The position numbers and the translations under genes were made by a program. Below are positions 50,706 through 61,542 of a stretch of DNA of 64,000 nucleotides, one piece after another. The notes under the pieces are model-generated. The model saw only the letters and a program-made list of their open reading frames with translations, did no database searches and was not told where the DNA came from. This DNA is from Tetrahymena thermophila SB210 (Eukaryota > Ciliophora > Oligohymenophorea > Hymenostomatida > Tetrahymenidae). Position 1 is the first letter of the stretch; the number at the start of each line of letters is the position of its first letter. The stretch covers positions 124,001-188,000 of the forward strand of contig NW_002476379.1 in the NCBI RefSeq assembly GCF_000189635.1. The letters are read 5' to 3'.

Positions 50706-52142
50706 TAATCAGTCAATAATAATAAAAGCATAACTAAAAAATAGCAATTTTATTAAGCTAAAAAACAATATTTATAAAGTTTAATTATAATTTTGAAGAT
50801 TAATATAATATAGTAGAAAGAAAGAATGCGTGGGTGCATTTGATCTATATGATAGCACTGAAAAAAAAAAAGCTTTTAAATATAATTTTATTTTTGGATA
50901 TAAATGTTTATTTTTATAGCTCAGTCAGTCATTCTTTTTTTGATCATTAATTCATAATTTTTATCATTACAGGTACAAGGATATATAAATATTAGAATTT
51001 TACAATGAAAAAAAATTATATATAAATTAAATAAACACAAACAACCCATACATACACACCATTTATTTTCTTATAATTTAAACCATATATAAAAATAAAA
51101 ATAATGTAGATTTCTATTAGATGTATAAAAATCGTAAACTATTTCTCAATTATCAACTAAATTTCAAATTACCAAATTCAACATTTGGGATATTTATTAT
51201 TAATTTTTTATTATTGTTTCTCATTTTGAGTGATGAAAAGGTTTTAATTATTTAAATAATATTTTTTAAAATAAACTTCAAGTGTTATTATTTTTTTAGT
51301 TTAATTCATATTTTAAAATAAATTTAAGGTTCCATCTATTTTTTTTAAAAATGATATAATGAGCAAAAATCCATCATACTTACAAAAAAAAATAAAGAAA
51401 AAGCTAATAAAAAGTTTATAAATGCAAATAAACTTGAATATCACTTAATAAAAGAAATTGCATGCAATATATTTTTAAAAAATAAGCCAATATATAAAAA
51501 TATAAGATAATCAAACACCACGTCTTTTTTATCATTTTAATAGAAAAATATTAATAGTAACAATAATTTATTTAACGGTGAATTTTTTACTTATTCTATT
51601 AAGTATGATAGTAGGAAGAAAAAAAATACTTATTTAAAAACTCTTTAAAAAATCAAAATGGTTCTAAAAAATTAAAATATTTTTTAATCTACAAATTTAA
51701 ATAATTGCAATCCAAATTTTTCGAATCAGAATTTATTAAATTTTTATAGTGTCTTATTTAAAAATTTATACTTTTATACTTTTCAGAAATCATTTGAGAA
51801 TTAATTTTCTTTAATTATTTCCTTCTAATTTCCCTCTATTATCAATGCAGTAATTATAACAAAAATAGAGCTTTTCATTTATTTTTTTCTTACTAAATTA
51901 TTCTTTGATGCACACATACTTAAACTGGTGGCTATAGTCTTTTTTCTTGAGAGGCAATTTAATAATTAAATCTGCCTTTCTCAATTACTCAAGTATAATG
52001 ATTTGAATATTTAATTAGTTAAGCTTGTGTTGTACATGCTTATTTCTTTTTTGAGGATGAAAAGATTTGTAAAAAACTAATATATCTGAAATTAGATATT
52101 AATTAATAACAAAATACAGTATTAAAAGCTATCATTTAATAA
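50706..52142. other. AT-rich intergenic region
   Basis: Spacer between two plus-strand genes, holding the likely promoter of the chitinase-like gene. A phrase resembling a tRNA D-arm (TAGCTCAGT, about 50917) has no matching T-arm, so no tRNA is called. Confidence 0.5.
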
Positions 52143-53201
52143 ATGTAAATAAACAGAGTTATTTTTGTCGTCTCTGCTTTAATTGCAGTTTCTCTTCTCA
52201 CTGGTTTTGCTTTCTATTACAAGAATGGAGCTTCAATTAGACCTGACACCTCTTCATAAACTCGTTAGTAGGAGTTGATTGAAGCTATTAAAGCTAAGCC
52301 TTTTAAATCTATTGCCTATGTTAATAGATTAGCTGGATACTGGCCTCCTTAAGTCATACTTAACAGCTTGGGTGTCAACTCTAAATGCTATGACATTTTC
52401 ATTCTTACTTTCTGGATGTATGGAATGATGGGTGACGCTGTTTCAGTTTATGACAAGCCTCTTAATTTTATTGGACCTGATGTCATTGGTAATACTAATG
52501 CCGAAATTTAATAGAATCTTTAGAAACTTTATCATGATAATGGTTCCTTACTTTTTATCAGTGCTTTTGGAGCTGCTTAAAACCCTACTGGATTTGATCC
52601 TACACTTGTTGCTGAAAGCTTAGCTAAGTGGGTAAACGAAAATCCTTACATTGATGGTATTGACATTGATTATGAAGACAATGATGCTATTGTTGATGGA
52701 ACTGGAACCAAATGGTTAATTACTTTCTAAAAGGTTTTACGTTAAAAGCTTGATAACAAGCATTTGTTAATCACTCATGCTCCTCAAGCCCCTTACTTCT
52801 CTCGTGCTTACTATGACAATGGTGCTTATTACACTGTTGAAAAAGAAGTAGGTAACACCATCGATTGGTACAACATTTAATTTTACAATCAAGGTTCTAA
52901 TACTTACGACTCTTACGAATCTCTATTTGTTGAAAGTGGAAAACCTTTTGTTAATACTTCTTACTCAGAAATTATTAAAATCGATGGCATTCCTGCTGAA
53001 AAGTTAATTCTTGGTAAACCAGCTGTCACTGCTGATGCCACAAATACTGGTTATGTTGAACCTGCTAAATTAGCTTAAATTTGCAATGAAGGAAAAGAAA
53101 AATCAGGTATCACTATTCCTGGATTCTTCATCTGGTAATATTCTTCAGATACCTCATGCCGTTTCTACGATGCTTTCACCTAAAATTACAAATACAAATG
53201 A
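52143..53201 (+). CDS. GH18 chitinase-like protein, signal-anchored
   Basis: Single exon, 352 residues. It begins with a short polar leader and one hydrophobic segment (RVIFVVSALIAVSLLTGFAF, about residues 5-24), either a type II signal anchor or an uncleaved signal. The rest is a GH18 TIM barrel: KSIAYVNRLAGYWPP near the N-terminus of the fold, LLFISAFG, then the catalytic signature DGIDIDYED with the DxxDxDxE acid in place, TIDWYNIQFYNQG and IPGFFIWQYSSD near the end. GH18 enzymes cleave chitin or related beta-1,4-GlcNAc glycans. The substrate could also be a glycoprotein N-glycan core, as in endo-beta-N-acetylglucosaminidases. Codons are GC-richer than the flanks, suggesting good expression. 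Confidence 0.88.
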
Positions 53202-53994
53202 TTAATTTTTATAAGATTATACTATTAAAAAAAGTAGATTTTTAGCTTTATATAAGTAACAATATGATTATATAAAAAATATCAAATTTTGAAATATTTT
53301 ATATTCCAACATTAGTTTTTATTAAACTTAATTTACTTTTAGATTTTATTTTTTTAAATATTTTTAAATATTATAAATTGTTAAAATATTTTTAAATTAA
53401 TTATTCATTTTTTATTTAATTTTAAACTATTTTTTAATATTTAAAAAATTTAAATATATTTTTTGGTTTTTAAAAATCTCAATTTTTAGCTTTTAAGGAA
53501 CTTAAATTATAAATTCAAAGATTTTCTATTTTTTTCAATTATAAAGAATTCGTCACTTTTGCTCTTATGCTTTATAAAACTGTTGAAAATAAGTTTGAAA
53601 CAAATCAAAAAATACACTTAAAATGGATCTTGATTTATTCTAATAAACCAACAAAAAAAAATTGTTTATCATAATCAATTAAATTTTGTTATTGAAAATA
53701 AATAGATTTATTTAAAAATAGTGTAGATTGAATAAAATACTTGAGTTAATTGATTGATAGATAAGTAAATTTGGTAAGCTGTGAGAATATCGAGTTAAGT
53801 ATTCAAAAACATGAAATATAAAGATATAAATAAATATCTAATAATACAAAAGTAAGGTGTTAATAAATATATTTATAAAAAGTTATTTTAGGAATTACTG
53901 AGAGTTTAAATCCCAATTTATTAAAATGGCAGTTCTAATGAAATAAATATTCTAATTTTAGTTTTCATTTAATGTCTCTTTTTTATCAAGCAAA
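53202..53994. other. Convergent intergenic region
   Basis: AT-rich spacer between the GH18 gene and the CoA-transferase gene. No feature was recognised. Confidence 0.5.
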
Positions 53995-56197
53995 TCAGAA
54001 CTTTTTAAGATTTTCAGCAACTCTGAATTCATATCCAGAAGCTTCTCTAACTTATTCAAGGGTACATTCTTCAGCTATTTCTTCACAAACCAATTCTCCA
54101 TCCCAGTTTCTGAAAACAGCCATTTCAGTAATAAGAGTGTTGACTACACCTTTGCCTGTAAGAGGAAGGGTACACTAGTCGACAACCTTAAATTCACCAT
54201 GCTTATTATTATGTTCCATCAAAACTATAACTTTAGATCTGCATGAGACAAGATCCATGGCACCACCCATACCCTTTACTAACTTACCAGGAATAATCCA
54301 ATTAGCAATATCACATGTTCTACTAACCTACATAGCACCTAACATAGTCATATCTAAATGATCACCTCTAATAATACCAAAAGATAAAGATGAAGAGAAA
54401 GTACTGGCAGCAGGTAATAAAGTGATAGGTTCCTTTTGATAGCATAATATAATTAGAATAAAATAACTTTTTTCTTGATAAATAAATGATTTACTTTTCC
54501 TGCATTAATAAGATCTGCATGCTCTTGTCCTTTCTTGGGATATGGTCCAACACCCATAACACCTAATTCTGACTCAAGCATAATGTTAATACCCTTAGGT
54601 AAGAATTGTGGAAGTAAGGTGGGCATACCAATACCAAGATTTAAATTCATTCCTGATTTAACTTCCTTAGCAGCTCTAGCAACAATTCTATCACGAACTC
54701 TTTCCTTGTGAGTAATTTTATCTTTGGGTTTTTAAGGTTAATCTGAAGTATCGAACATGGGTTTTTCAATTCTATGCTCGAATTTTTCACCTACAAAGAC
54801 TCTATCAACAAATACACCAGGAGTATGGATCAAATCAGGATCAAGTTCTCCATCCTCAACTAATTCTTCGACTTCAGCAATAGCAATCTTACCACCCATA
54901 ACTGCATCTTCGTTAAAGTTTTTAGCGGTTCTATTGTAGTACAAATTTCCTTTTCTATCAGCCTTTTATGCCTTAACAATAGCAAAATCACCAGTCAAGG
55001 TTTCTTCCATAATATAAGCTCTGCCATTAAAAATTCTACGCTAGATTTTTAAAATATAATGAATAAAAGGATTTTTCTTTTAAAAAAAATTAATAAACAG
55101 TAAATAGATAAAAAAGACCTCAAATTATTGATAAGTTAATAGAATTAATAACAGTTATCAAAACTTATGGTAAAATATATATAATTTATTTGTTTCTACC
55201 TCTTTAGGCTTAGAGAGCATATCAGGAATAGGAGTATTAGCAATATATCTAATAGGAACCTTACCATATTCTACGTAAGTACCAACACCAGTGGGTGTGT
55301 AGAAGGCAGGAATACCTAAACCACCTGAACGCATCTTTTCAGCTAAGGTACCTTGAGGAGTTAATTCGACTTCAAGTAAGCCTCCCTTGAAAAGCTTTTC
55401 GAAAACAGGATTTTCACCGACATAAGAAGCAATAACTCTTTTGATCTATCTAGTTTATAGTAAAAGACCTAAACCCCAATCTGCCACACCTATATAATAA
55501 ATAATATATCATGACTTCACATTTTAAATAAATATATTGTGTAAAATTTAGTTGATAGTAGAAATTGTATTATTCTAAGTTGTTGCCATGTGTGTAAATT
55601 TTTGTACTAATTATAAAACATAATAAAGTAATTGCATATTTCAAGCTCATGTTCATACTAATTCTAATAGAAAATATCAATATGCCTTCAAATAAATATG
55701 CACCTTTAATTAGCTTTGTTGTTTTTATTTATAAATTCTTGCTATTTGAAATAAATTTTTTCCATTTTTAAGTAAAACAAAAGAAATTTATTAAAAGATT
55801 CTAATATATTTAAAACTAATAAAATTTTTATTTAAATCTTGACTTCAGCACCCTTGATTTCATAATTTTCTGATATGCTTTTTATGAATCAAATATGAAA
55901 CATATTTTCACTACAAACTAAAATTATAAAAAAATCTAGAAGATGAATGCTTTAATTCTTACCACAAGTGTTTGAAGCTACAGTCAGGTCCTTTACACCC
56001 ATTTTCTTGAGTTCAAGAATTGAGTTTTCAGGAATACCGCATATACCAAATCCACCCATAAGAATCTTGGAGCCATCTTTAACATCTCTAAGAGCTTCAG
56101 CAGCAGATGAGCAAATTTATGCAAAATTGTAAGTAGATTTTTATGTTAGTTGCCTCTTTGCAGAGTGGAAGAATTTAGAAGATAAGAGCTTATTCAT
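53995..56197 (-). CDS. OXCT1: Succinyl-CoA:3-ketoacid CoA-transferase (SCOT/OXCT)
   Basis: Mitochondrial enzyme that transfers CoA from succinyl-CoA to acetoacetate for ketone-body use. Exons 56197-55963, 55489-55200, 55040-54495 and 54432-53995 join in phase to 502 residues (human 520). The N-terminus [20 protein letters not shown] is basic and hydroxylated, fitting a mitochondrial presequence. Alpha-domain motifs: [32 protein letters not shown] and [17 protein letters not shown]. Beta-domain: [54 protein letters not shown] and [14 protein letters not shown]. The catalytic Glu is present in ESEL, where relatives usually have SENG. Intron 1 (55962-55490) is 473 nt, very long for this window. 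Confidence 0.95.
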
Positions 56198-59100
56198 ATC
56201 TATCTATTTAGTATGATTTACTTATTCAATTAAGGTTTTTATTAATTTTTTTTAATATTAAACAATTTTTATTATTTTGATTTACTTTCTGTTCAGTTTT
56301 AAAGAAAGCTCAAGATGATTGCTTTTTGGTTTGCTGATTAAATAGTAAAATATAATTAATTTAATAAATCATAATTGTCGTTGATTAAAAACTTCATATA
56401 AATTCTGATATCCTATCCTAAGTTAAATAAATTTTTTGTCATTTAAAGCTTCTAAAACTTTTTCCTAATTAAATTTTAAAAGTTACTAATTATTATATAA
56501 TAGTAAATTACACTTTATTTTTCAACTTAGAAACTATTTTATACTTCTATTACCCCTCGATTAACTTACCTTAAGCAGAAAGAAACTTTTGTACTTCTAA
56601 TGGAATTTGATTTTATTTTGCTTTTCAATCCATACTGTAAAAACTATAAGTATACAAATGTAATTAATTAAAATTACCTCTATTTTAATTCTTTTTGTTA
56701 ATATCGTAATATCATGGCATAATTTCAAATTTATGAAGGAATTTAAAGTTTTTCCAAAGTCTCCCTATTTTAATAAACCAAAATTATGTTTAAATGTTCT
56801 GATCCAGTGTCGATAATTGCATTTAAGTTACTTCGCTTCTATATCCTTCCTGTACAGATATATATTTAGGTTCATTGAATATCTTTTCTAACAGAGAGAG
56901 GAAATAAAAAATACATCATGCAAAATTAATAATTTTAATTCAACGTATATTTTATTAAATCTAGTTATTTTAGTGCGAATTAATCTCAAGTCTTCGTTCT
57001 AAATTGTTAATAATATTAAATAATGTCATAATTATCAGTATAGTTACTTTTCTTAATTTATATATTCTTTTAATATAAGGTTTTAATTTTATGATTGTAA
57101 AGAAATTTGGTAAAATAATATCATCTTTTTATTGCAAGTCAGAATAAAATATATCAGAAAGTAATCCCTTTATTAAAAAAGATCTATCAGAAACAAAAAT
57201 AAAAATTTAGATATAAACAAAGCATCAGATATTTTAACTTCTTTCTTTTAATCAATCTAAATACCAGTTGAATAAATAAATAAATTATTTGATATTCAAA
57301 ATTTTTTTTTTGATTTGTAAAATACTTATTTCTACAATATTTACTCTCACTTTATATTTTAATTAAAATAAAGTTTAAAAAATGCATAAATAATTAAATA
57401 TTGTTTTATTTAAGCGTGTATAATTATACTAAGTTTTATTATTATTTTTTACTGCTTCTAAATTTAATGGTTAACAAAATTATTTATTTTCATTAATATT
57501 CAATATTTTTCTAGTAAATATAGATATTTAATAAAATTCAAGTGTTAATTTTTTTTGGTTTTGCGATTAATTATATTTACTTACTTACAGACTTTATCGG
57601 CCTTCCTTTTAATTTACTTGGTTTGAAAAAATTTATTTTTAATAAATTTATTTGCCTTTTCTTTTTAAAAAATTTAGTATATTTCTCAGCTTTAAAAAAT
57701 AAAAAATGTTAATAAATATTTTTTTATGAATAATTTTACAAATTTTTTAAATAAAGGAGAAAATGCTCATACTAGAACTAATTTTATTTCTTTTAGCGAA
57801 TTTAGGAAAATCTAGCAAATAAATATTTAATACCAATAAAGCTAATAATTTGCAAATAATTCTTCACTATTATTTAAATTTTATTTATCATTAAAATTAT
57901 TTTAGGTTACAGCTTAATCAGCTTTATTAATTATTCTAGGGTTACACTTTTATATAAAATTATGTAAAATAAATATAAATCATGTTTAGTTTTAAGATTT
58001 CTACGAAATTGTAAAATAAAAAGAAAAAATAAATAAATTTTTTAATACTTTTTTATTTATATTGTTATAACTCTGGCCAAATAAAATTTATTTTAAGTCA
58101 TTTTAATTTTTATTGAATTTCTTAATATGATTATATATGAAAGTCTCTTAAAAATTTAATATAAATGTATCTTTAATATAAATTTTTTTTCAGCCAACAT
58201 TTTTTGAAAATATAAATTTTTAATTAAAAATTTTACTTTTATAAAAAAACTAATTAATTCTTTATTCTTATTAAGAAAAATAATAATTTAAAATATCAAA
58301 TTTAATTATTAGAAATAAAATATTATAATTTTAAGTGTTTTTAGTTTATAAATTACTGATTGAAATAATTAAAATATGATTGCTTGTTTGGTATATTTGA
58401 TTAATTTAGTAAAATTATTTAAACAATTAAATATTTTGTGATAATTATTGAAATTCTTATTTTATTTATTAATAATTATTGAAATTCTTACTTTATTTAT
58501 TAATAATTAATAAATTAAATTGGATTACAATTTTTTAATTATTATAAATTCAGATAAATAGCTTTTATTATTGAATTTATCATTTTTTTATAATATAATT
58601 TGGTCTGATAATTTGCCAAAAATTTTAGAAAAAGTATTTGAACTTTTTGTATAAAGTTTATATTATTATAATATAAAATTTTATATTTAAAAAAATATAT
58701 GATAAAAATTAAATAATTTTATTTTAATCTAATTAAAATATTATAAAATAGTATTTACAAATCAAAACTTTTATCCCACAACACTTAGAATATTTGTTAA
58801 TTAGCATAATAATTATGTTTAACTTTTTGATTTCAAAGCCCTTTTTACATAATATATGAAAAAATTTATATTTGAGCAAATTTAATTACAAAATAAAAAG
58901 TGGTTATTATATGGCCTATTTTTAAATATTTTTACAAATTAAAAAAGTGTTCATTAATTCAACTATTTTTAACTTTAGGTATTATCAATTAATTTTTACT
59001 AAATTTAGATCTGTCAATCAAAGAACATTTAACTTACAAATAGTATTGACAAAATTAATTAAAAACTTTGGAATTAGTTTAGTCATTTTCAGCTTTACTA

Positions 59101-59616
59101 AATATAGATAATAATATGAGCTTATTTATTAATTATGTACTATGAAATTATAGCAGAAAAAAACTAATTTTGAATCAAATTTTTTAGATAATTATCATTG
59201 CTGGTTTAAAAAAAGTAGTAATTAGCTTTATCCTATGTAAATATCTAAAAGTGATAGTTAGGAAAAAGCCAAAAACTTAAATAATTTTATATAATATTCT
59301 TAACTTTTAAAACAAAATTGGATATAAAATGATAAATATTCTTTTATAATGATGCATATGTTTAAGTCACTCTGCTTTTACATGAAGATTGTGGTAAAAA
59401 CAGTCATAATATGATGCAATTTAGTTTATAAAAGAAATACAGATATACAAAAATTAGAAGATTAACTTTTCCACTATTTTATTAATTTTTTAGTTTTCAT
59501 TCAATTAGACTCTATAAAGACTTAGCGATTAAAAAAATCATTCAAGATTTAGTCTTTAATATATAATAATTATTAATTCAGATAAAAGATAAGTAAATAA
59601 AGAAATTTAAATAAAA
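56198..59616. other. Long AT-rich divergent intergenic region
   Basis: About 3.4 kb between divergent genes with no coding-like frame. A 31-bp tandem duplication is noted at 58441-58502. It is likely to contain the promoter of the highly expressed secreted-protein gene at its right end. Confidence 0.55.
58441..58502. repeat. 31-bp tandem duplication
   Basis: Unit ATAATTATTGAAATTCTTAT and onward occurs twice in direct tandem (58441-58471 and 58472-58502) with a single T-to-C difference. Confidence 0.85.
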
Positions 59617-60881
59617 ATGAACAAGGCTATCCTTTCCATTTTATTAATCGCTTTGGTTGGTACCATTTCTGCTCAAGAAGAAGCTGCCACCTTCAACTTC
59701 AACATTGACTTCGAAACTTGCTTCACCAACGCTGCTAAGCTTGCTCACGATGTCAAGGTTGCTCTTGCTGCTATCCACACTGATCCCGTCTCCATCTCTA
59801 CCACCTTAACTGATCTCTACGCTTCTGTTGAAGATGTTAACCCCCTCCTCCACGGTTGCGCTATTGATATCAAGTTAATTGACAAGCTTGATGCTTTCAC
59901 CTTCTCCAACTCCAACTTATGTTTCAGTAATTATTTGGCTTTAAGACAAGCTTAAAATCTTTACAAAAATGAAATGATGAATATTTGAGAAAAAGAATTT
60001 TATTTTTTTTTTGAATTGAATGAAAACCTCTTGATAGCTCTGACTGATTAATTAATAAATATCAATACAGATAAATATAGCTTAACAATCAATTTTTGGA
60101 AAGCTTTTTTCTATTCAAATTTTACCACCAAAAATATTATTAAAACACTAACATTCATTCAGATCAAAGAATTTGGTTATAATAAAAATCATTCTCAAAA
60201 ATCCACACATTTCATAAATACCTTCTCTTTTAATAACAAAGAGCTCAAAAGTTTAATTGATTCCTTTTTTTATATTATTACTTACACTTTTTATTTATTA
60301 ATTTAGACAACATTGATACCATCGTCAATGCCACCGAAACCTTTGTTGCCTTGATTAAGCAAAAGCACATCGTCTAAGACCTTGTTCCCATCGTTCAAGC
60401 TCTCTAAGTCCTCCTCCAAGCTCTCCCCTCTGCCAAGGAAAACTGCTCTATTGTTGCCAAGCCTAACTCTACCATCCTCTTAGCTGACGGTGTTGATTTG
60501 AGCATCAATTTAATTAAGTGCATCCAAGAAGCCAAGCAAGACGTTGATGCTGCTAAGTAATTAATCCAAGATTACAAGAACAGCACTCTTCCCATTGAAG
60601 ATATCTTCGAAGAAACCATTAACTTATACAACAACGCCGTTGTTACTTTCAGAGACTGTGGTGTTGATGCTCTCCACCTCCCCACTGTTGACAATGTCGC
60701 CAGTCTTAAGGTCTGCGTCAAGGATGGTGTTGAAGTTTTCAACAAATCCAAGCAAGCTGTTGAAGACATCAAGACTTTAAATCTTAACGATCTCTTCCCC
60801 ACCCTTAAGGCCATCTACAACGATGCCATTGAAATCAAGAACGTTTGCATCGTCAAGAAGCCTGCTTTCCTTTCCAACTGA
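59617..60881 (+). CDS. Secreted protein of four Cys-pair repeats, highly expressed
   Basis: Two exons, 59617-59926 and 60307-60881, joined across a 380-nt intron, give 294 residues. Residues 1-19 (MNKAILSILLIALVGTISA) are a signal peptide. The mature chain has four repeats of about 65-70 residues, each bounded by two cysteines: C35-C81, C102-C150, C175-C221 and C240-C284 (spacing 46, 48, 46 and 44). Each is predicted helical with a central L..L..LY..A pattern. Five N-glycosylation sequons are visible (N111, N149, N157, N195, N249). Codon choice is strongly biased to GCC, GAC, ATC, CTC and AAG, unlike the neighbours, which indicates very high expression. I do not recognise the family; abundant secreted or surface proteins of ciliates are plausible. 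Confidence 0.85.
59927..60306 (+). other. 380-nt intron of the four-repeat gene
   Basis: GTAATTATTT donor and AATTTAG acceptor restore the Asn codon at residue 104. The AT-rich intron contrasts sharply with the GC-richer exons. It falls just after the first cysteine (C102) of the second repeat, not at a repeat boundary. Confidence 0.9.
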
Positions 60882-61542
60882 ATTAAAAAATATTCATAAT
60901 GAATGATACTTCTTTAACAAATTAGTATATAAAAATATAGATTAGTAAAATATTGAGTAAATTTATGTGATCTATATATTAATTTTTTATTTTAATATTA
61001 AATTTGATGGTAGCAAAACCAGCTTTCTATCATTACTCTATTACTGTCACATATTTTTAATTAAAGATTTTTACTAACATTTTATGTTAAACTATAAATT
61101 AATTTTTTAATTACTAAGTTCAAATAGAATAAGTCAAAGTTACAATTTTTTTTGAAATATTAACAAAACTCTTGTTTTTTGTAACTAAATTTATAAAATT
61201 ATTTTATATTAAAAAATTGAACTTGAAATGATTAATTCAATAAATTAAATTGAATATTTATTGTTATTTAATAAAAAAAATTGTGAATAATCAATCATAC
61301 TTTTCAACTTTTCTTTATTAGAAAAATTTAATGAGAGAATATACACAAAATTAATTTAAAAAATTGTATTTGTTATATTAATTGATTAATTAATTGATGT
61401 TAAGATATCAAAATGAAAAATGACATCACTTTAATTTACATTGTTAAAAGTATAAAAATGCATTAATTTTGAGTATTTTAATTTAAACATTTATTATTTT
61501 TTAATTTTCATTTATATTTATTTTATAATAATATCAGGTAAA
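60882..61542. other. Convergent intergenic region
   Basis: AT-rich spacer between the secreted-protein gene and Rpn2. No feature was recognised. Confidence 0.5.

Noticed and set aside
50917..50990. Possible tRNA from a TAGCTCAGT D-arm-like phrase
   Set aside because: No acceptor stem, anticodon arm or T-arm consensus follows; the downstream DNA is AT-rich.
54757..54939. Plus-strand ORF of 60 codons
   Set aside because: Shadow of exon 3 of the CoA-transferase gene.
60572..60814. 80-codon minus-strand ORF and overlapping plus-strand ORF in another frame
   Set aside because: Both are shadows of exon 2 of the four-repeat secreted protein, whose GC-richer codons create long alternative frames.
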